Assembly (NCBI RefSeq): GCF_003363135.1 | Contig: NZ_QRBB01000001.1 | Span: forward strand, 2,082,501-2,146,500 | Source of the DNA: Alteriqipengyuania lutimaris | GTDB lineage: Bacteria > Pseudomonadota > Alphaproteobacteria > Sphingomonadales > Sphingomonadaceae | DNA: 64,000 nucleotides | Direction of reading: 5' to 3' | Part shown: piece by piece, positions 55,068 to 64,000 of the stretch | How the letters are laid out: each line of letters starts with the position of its first letter | Numbering within the stretch: position 1 is the first letter of the stretch | Program-made: the position numbers and the translations under genes | The notes under the pieces: model-generated | Seen by the model: only the letters and a program-made list of their open reading frames with translations | Told to the model about the DNA's origin: nothing | Database searches by the model: none

Positions 55068-55335
55068 ACTGCGCCAGACCGATTGCGCGGTCGCGCTGGG
55101 CGGCCAACGCTTGGAGTTCGGCCAGCCGGGCTGCCTCGTCCCATTCTGCGCGGGTCATGCAAACAATGTCGGCGTTCCAAGCATCCGGCCCGTCCACGCA
55201 TACAAGGTTCTGCGAGACGCCCGCCATGATGGCGGCTTTGGCGGGCTCGGAGACGAGTGTGCTTTCATCTGTAATGATAGCCGCCTGCGGCGAAATGGCG
55301 AAGACGGTGGCGGCGATAGCGGTAAAACCAAACAT
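55048..55335 (-). CDS. Hypothetical secreted small protein
   Basis: A 95-aa protein. Residues 1-18 are hydrophobic (MFGFTAIAATVFAISPQAA), probably a signal peptide or anchor. The mature part contains two cysteines (VCVDGP and IVCMTRAEW) that could form a disulphide and a coil-like LAELQALAAQRDRA. I do not recognise it. GAGGAG nine bases before the ATG is one of the best ribosome binding sites in the window, so this is a real gene despite its size. It overlaps the tail of the chorismate mutase gene. Confidence 0.72.
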   Translation of the reverse strand: MFGFTAIAATVFAISPQAAIITDESTLVSEPAKAAIMAGVSQNLVCVDGPDAWNADIVCMTRAEWDEAARLAELQALAAQRDRAIGLAQFSSRRP

Positions 55336-55443
55336 GCAACGCTCCTCTTATGATTGCTCGAAGGTCTGCCCGCGCGACTTAACGCGATATGAACGGATAC
55401 CGTAGCGAAGAGGATCGCTCGCACGAGTACGAGCGCGCTCTGC

Positions 55444-56160
55444 CTAATCTCTGGGTGCACGTTCCAGAGAAGACAGCACCCCGCGCAGGGTCCGCAACTC
55501 AAGATGGTTCCAGCCCGGCTTGGTCAGCACGCCCCGCAGGGTCCGCCGCGTCGCCTCGGCGCGGTTTTCGGGCAGGAAATAGCCCTTCGGCTCCAGCAGG
55601 CGTTCGAGATGCGCGATCAGCCCGTCGAGTTCCTCCTGCGAGCCGGGCGGAAGAAGGTCTTCCTTCGGGGGCTGCGCCAGTCCCTTGCGCTTGGACCATT
55701 CATAGGCGCACAGGATCACCGCCTGCGCGAGGTTGAGCGATCCGAAATCGGGGTCGATCGGCACCGTCAGGATCGTGCGGGCGAGCGCCACGTCCTCCGT
55801 CTCAAGCCCCGAGCGTTCGGGTCCGAAGAGGAATGCGCTGCGGCCCGGTTCACCGTGGATCGCGTCGGCGGCTTCCTCGGGCGTCAGCACCGGCTTGGTC
55901 ACGCCGCGCTTGCGCACGGTGGTGGCGAAGACATGCACGCAATCGGCGACCGCATCGGCCGTACTTTCGTACACCTGCGCCTGGTCGAGCACGAAGTCCG
56001 CGCCCGACGCCGCCGGGCCCGCCGCAGGGTTGGGCCAGCCATCGCGCGGGGCGACGAGGCGCATCTCGCGAAGGCCGAAATTGGCCATCGCGCGCGCTGC
56101 CTTGCCGATATTCTCGCCCAGCTGCGGACGGACGAGGACGATGACCGGAGTTTCGCTCAG
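55444..56160 (-). CDS. trmJ: tRNA (cytidine/uridine-2'-O-)-methyltransferase TrmJ
   Basis: SPOUT methyltransferase for position 32 of tRNA. It is 238 aa if read from 56160. The conserved start VRPQLGENIGKAARAMANFG and the later FGPERSGLETEDVALA and NLAQAVILCAYEW (knot) are all present. The first standard start codon in frame (ATG at 56088) would delete the conserved VRPQLGENIGKAAR part. Between the upstream stop and that ATG no ATG, GTG or TTG occurs. The CTG at 56160 overlaps the stop of the preceding gene as CTGA, exactly where such a start is expected, so CTG is my call. Last gene of rpiB-glyA-small gene-trmJ. Confidence 0.85.
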   Translation of the reverse strand: MSETPVIVLVRPQLGENIGKAARAMANFGLREMRLVAPRDGWPNPAAGPAASGADFVLDQAQVYESTADAVADCVHVFATTVRKRGVTKPVLTPEEAADAIHGEPGRSAFLFGPERSGLETEDVALARTILTVPIDPDFGSLNLAQAVILCAYEWSKRKGLAQPPKEDLLPPGSQEELDGLIAHLERLLEPKGYFLPENRAEATRRTLRGVLTKPGWNHLELRTLRGVLSSLERAPRD

Positions 56161-56378
56161 CGCTTGATCCGTCGGTAAAGCATGTAGCCCGCGCCCGCCG
56201 CGAGGCCGAAGGGCCAGGTGATGACCGGCAGAATCGCCGCGCCGACCACTCCGACCGCTGCGCCGGTCAGGACGGGCTTGGTGGAGGGATGGTCCATCCC
56301 TTCCTTCAGCATGCCCGAAAGCTCGCGCCGGGCATCTTCGACCCAGTCCTGGCCGTTATCGGGATCGCGATCGTTCAT
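56157..56378 (-). CDS. Small membrane protein, 73 aa
   Basis: A 73-residue protein. The first 35 residues are polar and acidic (NDRDPDNGQDWVEDARREL), followed by two hydrophobic segments (about 35-68) and a basic tail RRIKR. I do not recognise it. It lies 19 bases after glyA and overlaps the trmJ start by four bases (CTGA), so it is in the operon and possibly needed to couple trmJ translation. AAGGA eight bases before the ATG supports it. Confidence 0.75.
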   Translation of the reverse strand: MNDRDPDNGQDWVEDARRELSGMLKEGMDHPSTKPVLTGAAVGVVGAAILPVITWPFGLAAGAGYMLYRRIKR

Positions 56379-56397
56379 CGGCGTTGTCCTTGGTTTC

Positions 56398-57729
<1,332 letters not shown>

Positions 57730-57732
57730 GAT

Positions 57733-58197
57733 CTATGCGCTTTCGGAAGTTGGCGTGGCGGTTGCGGGCGGTGCGGAGAGCTTGTCGACCCGGCCCTGGT
57801 GCCGGCCGCCCTCGAACGCGGTTTCCAGGAAAGTCTGTACGCAGGCCTTGGCCTGTTCGATGCCGATCAGGCGTGCGCCCATCGCGATCACGTTCGCATC
57901 ATTGTGCTCGCGCGCAAGCCGGGCCGAAGTCGGCTCGGACACCATCGCGCAGCGGCAGTTCGGATTGCGGTTGACGCTCATCGAAATGCCGAGGCCCGAA
58001 CCGCACAGGGCAATGCCGCGCATCGCCGTGCCGTCGGCGACGACGCTCGCCAGCTTGTAGCCGTAGTCGGGGTAATCCACCCGCTCGCCGTCGGCCGGCC
58101 CGAGATCGGCGACCTCGTGCCCCTTCTCGACAAGCCATTCGTGCAGAGCGGCCTTCATTTCGATGGCGGCATGGTCTGAAGCTATCGCGATACGCAT
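57733..58197 (-). CDS. rpiB: Ribose-5-phosphate isomerase B
   Basis: Interconverts ribose 5-phosphate and ribulose 5-phosphate. It is 154 aa. The start MRIAIASDHAAIEMKA, the phosphate loop GIALCGSGLGISMSVNRNP and AREHNDANVIAMGAR fit RpiB. There is another ATG four codons upstream (58209) with GGAAGG close before it. That could be the real start. I kept 58197 because it matches the family's usual start. It is the first gene of a run to glyA, the 73-aa protein and trmJ. Confidence 0.93.
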   Translation of the reverse strand: MRIAIASDHAAIEMKAALHEWLVEKGHEVADLGPADGERVDYPDYGYKLASVVADGTAMRGIALCGSGLGISMSVNRNPNCRCAMVSEPTSARLAREHNDANVIAMGARLIGIEQAKACVQTFLETAFEGGRHQGRVDKLSAPPATATPTSESA

Positions 58198-58381
58198 GGG
58201 GAGGCACATAAGGCCTTCCGGCGCGCTATGCTACCCGGAGGAACACGCTCTTTCGCAGGTGCGTGCGCTTGCCTGCGGATCAGCAGAAGAAACGACCAGA
58301 GAGGCCGTCACGCGTCGCATGATGAGCGGCGCGTTTACCGGTCTGGTCAGTGTATTCATAAAATAAAGAGGATTGCAGAAC

Positions 58382-58396
58382 CATACGGACCGTATG
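58382..58396 (+). promoter_or_regulatory. Palindrome on the EAL gene start codon
   Basis: CATACGG-A-CCGTATG is a perfect 7-bp inverted repeat around one base. Its last three bases are the ATG at 58394. It could be an operator or an RNA hairpin blocking translation. Confidence 0.5.
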
Positions 58397-59647
58397 ACTG
58401 CGAATCTTGCCCTTGCCGCTCCTACCGCCGGTTCCGATGCGGGTACGCCGATCCGGTTCGAAGCGATCGAGAACGAATCCGTGCAGCGGATCCTGAAGGC
58501 GACGAGGGAGCATCTTGGCACGGAGATCGCCTTCGTCGGGCGCTATGTCGAGGGCGACCAGCGTGAGCTGATGCACGTCGATACCGATCTCGACCTGCCG
58601 ATGGGCGCGGGATTTCGCGAGCCGCGCGAGGACAGCTTCTGCTGGCACATTCTGGAAGGACGCCTGCCGGAACTAATCCCCGATGCGCAGGCCATCCCGC
58701 TGGCGCGGAGCTTGCCGGTGACGGGCATGCTCCCGGTGGGATTGCACCTCAACGTGCCGCTTCGCCTTTCCGACGGGAGCGTGTTCGGCAGTTTCTGCTG
58801 CGTGAGCAGGGATGCAGACCGCACGATCACCCAGCGCGACATGAACGTCCTGCGCGCCTTCGGTCGCCTCGCCGCCGAACAAATCGAAACCTCGCTGGCC
58901 GGAGAAGAGCAGCGCCTTGTGACGAGGCGCAAGATCGACGACGTCATGGCCGCCAGGGGCCTGTCGATCGCGATGCAGCCGATCCACGAGTTGAGCACGA
59001 ACAGGGTCGCAGGGTTCGAATGCCTGTCCCGATTCGCCGCGAACGGCGACCTGCGCAGCCCGGACCTGTGGTTCGGCGAAGCGAAAACGGTCGGCATGGG
59101 CGTGGATCTCGAAATATTCGCGATCGAATGCGCGCTCACCGAAGCGCGCAGGATGCCGGGTGACATCTACATATCGCTCAACGCCTCGCCCGAAACGATC
59201 CTGAGCGGACGGGTGGCGCAGGCCCTGCGTACGGCCGGCGACCGGCGGATCGTCCTCGAAGTGACCGAGCACGAGCAGGTGGGCGATTTCGCAGGTCTGG
59301 CCGAAGCCCTGAGAGAGATTGCGCCATTCGCGAAGATCGCGATCGACGATGTCGGCGCGGGCTATGCCGGGCTACGATACCTCGTGGATCTTGCGCCCGA
59401 CATTCTCAAGCTCGATACGAGCCTGACGACCAACATCGATACCGACCTTGCGCGGCAGGCAATGACCGCGGCCATCGTCCATTTCGCCAAGGCGATCGGC
59501 AGCGAAGTGGTGGGCGAGGGGATCGAACGGCAGGGCGAACTGGACATGCTGCGCGAGCTCGGCGTGCATTACGGGCAGGGCTATCACTTCGCCAAGCCGA
59601 TGCCGTTCGTCAGGGCGAACCAGTATCTGCTCAAGAGCATGATCTGA
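58394..59647 (+). CDS. GAF-EAL cyclic-di-GMP phosphodiesterase
   Basis: Cytoplasmic signalling protein of 417 aa. Residues 20-175 are a GAF-like sensor (FVGRYVEGDQ, FCWHILEGR, FGSFCCVSRDADR). The rest is an EAL domain that would cut c-di-GMP to linear pGpG. The EAL motif itself is divergent (GFECLSRF), but the metal and catalytic residues appear in place: IYISLNASPE, VLEVTEHE, AIDDVGAGYAG, LKLDTSL, VGEGIER and YGQGYHFAKP. It is therefore probably active or a weakened enzyme, but this is inference. Start: the TTG at 58373 has a GAGGA only one base away, so I took the ATG at 58394. No GGDEF domain is present. Confidence 0.85.
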   Translation: MTANLALAAPTAGSDAGTPIRFEAIENESVQRILKATREHLGTEIAFVGRYVEGDQRELMHVDTDLDLPMGAGFREPREDSFCWHILEGRLPELIPDAQAIPLARSLPVTGMLPVGLHLNVPLRLSDGSVFGSFCCVSRDADRTITQRDMNVLRAFGRLAAEQIETSLAGEEQRLVTRRKIDDVMAARGLSIAMQPIHELSTNRVAGFECLSRFAANGDLRSPDLWFGEAKTVGMGVDLEIFAIECALTEARRMPGDIYISLNASPETILSGRVAQALRTAGDRRIVLEVTEHEQVGDFAGLAEALREIAPFAKIAIDDVGAGYAGLRYLVDLAPDILKLDTSLTTNIDTDLARQAMTAAIVHFAKAIGSEVVGEGIERQGELDMLRELGVHYGQGYHFAKPMPFVRANQYLLKSMI

Positions 59648-59934
59648 GAGCAGGCACGAGGGCCGAGCTCGCGCATCGCGGCAGAGGTCCTTTCGGCTAT
59701 CCTGCGCCCCGCTATCAACGGCACCGATGATCGTGTGTCGCCCGGGCGCGAAGCCCATGAAGCGGAAGATGTTGCGTCTCGACCTCTTCAGGCAGTGACC
59801 TCCGGCCGCGCAACCTTGGCATAGGCATCGGCAAGGGCGTGGACGAACCGCGCCGGATCGGGGTCGGGTGGCCGTCGATAAGCGCTCGCGGCGATCGAAC
59901 AGCGCGGCCTATTGAGCTGATCCAGACGGACATG
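59648..59934. other. Gap without a gene
   Basis: Between the EAL gene and the rpoD terminator I find no convincing gene. The open frames are shadows with poor start signals, and no tRNA or repeat is visible. Both neighbours end here (convergent). Confidence 0.7.
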
Positions 59935-59960
59935 AAAAACCCCGCCGAAGCGGGGCCTTT
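59935..59960 (-). terminator. Rho-independent terminator of rpoD
   Basis: On the minus strand CCCCGC-TTCG-GCGGGG is followed by TTTTT, five to ten bases after the rpoD stop. A perfect 6-bp stem with a stable UUCG loop. Confidence 0.9.
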
Positions 59961-59965
59961 CGAAG

Positions 59966-61966
<2,001 letters not shown>

Positions 61967-61975
61967 AGGGCCTTG

Positions 61976-63871
61976 CTAATCCGTTTCCTGGCCGATGCGT
62001 TCCCCGTTTTCGGGAGAAGCCGCAGCGGCTTTTGAATTTTCAACCGGTCGCGGTCGCGCGATCCGTCTCGTTGCCATCTGGCCCAAGCGTGCGTCGAACG
62101 CCAGCTTCCGCTTGAGCAGTCGCTGCTGTTCGGCGAACGCGCCCTCCGGATCGTGATCGAAGCGCTCCGTCGCGGCGGCCAATGCTTTCTCGAGCGCCGG
62201 CCCTTCGACCAGCAACTCGATGGCTTCGGCCAGGTCCTCGCGCGCGGTCGCTGCATCTGTGGCCTCATCGAGGAGGCCGGATACGGAGTGTTCAGCGGAC
62301 CGGGAGCCCCAGCGTGCCCCAGATATGGCCTTTCCGCCGTCGGCTTCAAGCGTTTGTGCGCGGCTCATCACCGGTTCGAGCAAAGAAACCGTTGACGGAT
62401 CGGTTTCGCCCAGCTCGCTCAGCGCCTCGCGATGGGTCTCGACCAGCTCCGGAAAGGTCGCGAGCTTGGCCAGCACATCGGCCAGCAGACGGGCCCGCGC
62501 GCCGCCCTGGGCAAGGTTGGCGAGCCGCTTTGCGAGGTCGGGTGCGAGCGGTTCGGGCGCGTCGCGCTTCCATGCTTTTCGTGGCTGAAACGGCGCTTTT
62601 TCGCGCTTGGGAAAGGCGAACGCGGAAAAACGATCGAGCAGTTCGCGGCGGTAAAGCGCGCGCACGTCGGGCTCTTCGATGGTCTCGACATGCGCCATCA
62701 GGCGGGCCTTCAGGCCGGCCTTGGCCTCGGGGCTGTCGAGCGGCGCGGCGCGCGCCTCGAGCGTCCACAGCGCCTCGAGCAGACCTTGCGCTTTTTCGAG
62801 CACCTGTTCGAAAGCGGCAACACCTTTGGCCTTGATCAGGTCGTCGGGATCGAGCCCAGAGGGCAGCCACGCGATCCTCAGCGTGTGTCCGGGCCTGAGC
62901 AGCGGCAGCGAACGCTCGATCGCGCGGCGCACTGCACGCTGGCCCGCAGCATCGCCATCGAAGCACAGGATGGGGGAGGGGGCGTGGCGCCACAATTCCT
63001 CGATGTGGTTCTCGGTCAGCGCGGTGCCGAGCGGGGCGACGCCTTCCGCGATCCCCGCATTGGCGAGTGCGATGACGTCCATGTAGCCTTCGACGACGAC
63101 GATCCGGTCGGCCTTGCGCGCCGCCGCACTGGCGCGGTGGATATTGTAGAGCGTGCGACCCTTGTCGAAGAGCGGGGTCTCGGGCGAATTGAGATACTTC
63201 GGCGCGCTTTCCTTGGGCGTCAGGATGCGCCCGCCAAAGGCGATGACCCGGCCGCGCACATCGTGGATCGGGAGCATCAGGCGATCGCGGAAGCGGTCGT
63301 ACGGGTCCTTGCCGTCGATCGCGATCCGCAGGCCCCCTTCGACCAGCAGTTGCGGCGGCAGGGAGCCGAGCGCGGCGGCGAGCGCCTGCCTTTCGTCGGG
63401 CGCGTAGCCGAAGCCGAATTCGCGCATGATGGCGGTCGAGAAACCGCGCTTGGCCAGATAATCGCGCGCCGCACTACCGCGCGGGCTTGCGAGTTCCGCG
63501 ACGAAGAATTCCTGCGCCGCGCCCATCGCATCGTGCAGCCCGGCGCGCTTCTTCGCCCGCTGCGCTTCGCGCGGGTCGGGCGCGGGCATGTCCATGCCTG
63601 CCGTGACCGCCAGTTCCTTGACCGCATCCATGAAGGTGAGGCCGCGCTGGTCGGTCATCCAGCGAATCACGTCGCCATGGGCACCGCAGCCGAAGCAATG
63701 GTAGAAGCCCTTCTGGTCGTTGACCGTGAAGCTGGGCGTCTTCTCGTCGTGGAACGGGCAGCAGGCCTTCCATTCGCGGCCCGCGCGCTGCAGCTTGGTC
63801 GTGCGCATGATGACGCTGGAAAGCGTCACGCGGGTGCGCAACTGATCGAGCCATTGGGGGGAAAGCGCCAT
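61976..63871 (-). CDS. dnaG: DNA primase
   Basis: Makes RNA primers for replication. It is 631 aa from the ATG at 63871. The zinc finger is Cys38, His41, Cys59 and Cys62 in CPFHDEKTPSF and HCFGCGAHGD. The TOPRIM core has VVVEGYMDVIALANAG and the acidic FDGDAAGQRA. The C-terminal helicase-interacting region is divergent, as usual. The longer frame to 63931 would add an unsupported tail. It runs directly into rpoD, with nine bases between. rpsU, first in the E. coli operon, is not seen before it. The 129 bases from there to the window edge hold no gene I can support. Confidence 0.95.
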   Translation of the reverse strand: MALSPQWLDQLRTRVTLSSVIMRTTKLQRAGREWKACCPFHDEKTPSFTVNDQKGFYHCFGCGAHGDVIRWMTDQRGLTFMDAVKELAVTAGMDMPAPDPREAQRAKKRAGLHDAMGAAQEFFVAELASPRGSAARDYLAKRGFSTAIMREFGFGYAPDERQALAAALGSLPPQLLVEGGLRIAIDGKDPYDRFRDRLMLPIHDVRGRVIAFGGRILTPKESAPKYLNSPETPLFDKGRTLYNIHRASAAARKADRIVVVEGYMDVIALANAGIAEGVAPLGTALTENHIEELWRHAPSPILCFDGDAAGQRAVRRAIERSLPLLRPGHTLRIAWLPSGLDPDDLIKAKGVAAFEQVLEKAQGLLEALWTLEARAAPLDSPEAKAGLKARLMAHVETIEEPDVRALYRRELLDRFSAFAFPKREKAPFQPRKAWKRDAPEPLAPDLAKRLANLAQGGARARLLADVLAKLATFPELVETHREALSELGETDPSTVSLLEPVMSRAQTLEADGGKAISGARWGSRSAEHSVSGLLDEATDAATAREDLAEAIELLVEGPALEKALAAATERFDHDPEGAFAEQQRLLKRKLAFDARLGQMATRRIARPRPVENSKAAAASPENGERIGQETD

Positions 63872-64000
63872 CGCGTCGCCGACCCTACTCCGGTGCCGGT
63901 CGAGTGACCAGAGTCGAAGGTGCCCCGCCACCCATTTCAGGGAGCGGAGCCGCGATCTCCGCCGTCCTCTGAATCCTTCGCGCGGGGCGGGAAGGGGCCC

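Overview
The window is a high-GC chromosomal segment of an alphaproteobacterium, most probably a sphingomonad of the Erythrobacteraceae type. That placement is inferred from gene order and protein character: a dnaG-rpoD pair, Tat and Sec exported proteins, a PEP-CTERM-type EpsB/PrsK/PrsR set, a Coq4-like quinone protein, and SOS boxes of the alphaproteobacterial GAAC-N7-GAAC form. There is no prophage, transposase, rRNA operon or CRISPR array. One tRNA gene (Glu, UUC) is present. Genes are tightly packed and many overlap by 1-8 bases at stop/start junctions.

Region by region. 0-5 kb: the end of an M20 amidohydrolase, then isocitrate lyase (aceA) divergent from a ScfR/RamB-type regulator, a likely local glyoxylate-shunt control unit. 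5-9.9 kb: a sugar phosphotransferase with the PrsK/PrsR sigma-54-type two-component pair, in an overlapping operon. 9.9-14 kb: a DUF475 membrane protein, panB, an NSS-family transporter and a flavin-binding small protein. 14.1-25.4 kb: an SOS mutagenesis and repair district. imuA-imuB and a second unit (radical SAM repair protein, UdgX, dnaE2, extensin-like protein) each start at a canonical SOS box placed 2 bases before the ATG. The district is peppered with palindromic repeats, some translated in frame inside dnaE2 and imuA. 25.6-31.9 kb: the phosphate regulon, phoR then pstC-pstA-pstB-phoU-phoB, with a Pho box before pstC and no pstS. 32-41 kb: tRNA-Glu, recJ, flavin enzymes, an amidohydrolase, miaA and serB overlapping head to head, and a Coq4-like protein. 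41-46 kb: purL operon, then xseB-ispA-coaD. 46-53 kb: a periplasmic cyclophilin, queA and tgt (queuosine), an ABC-2 exporter, a DUF481 outer-membrane protein and a membrane metallopeptidase. 54-58 kb: rpsD, chorismate mutase, and the rpiB-glyA-small membrane protein-trmJ operon, in which trmJ appears to start with CTG. 58-64 kb: a GAF-EAL phosphodiesterase and the dnaG-rpoD operon.

How they work together. The most coherent story is the split SOS mutasome. ImuA and ImuB (accessory, catalytically dead Y-family fold) and DnaE2 (error-prone polymerase) form the translesion machine. The radical SAM protein and UdgX, a uracil-DNA cross-linking enzyme, are transcribed with dnaE2 under what looks like the same LexA control. 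The second coherent unit is phosphate sensing and uptake under PhoR/PhoB. Everything else is mostly housekeeping.

The most unusual things I can see are the in-frame palindromic elements in dnaE2 and imuA, the predicted leaderless SOS transcripts, the non-canonical trmJ start, the miaA/serB 5' overlap, and a pst operon with no phosphate-binding protein gene.
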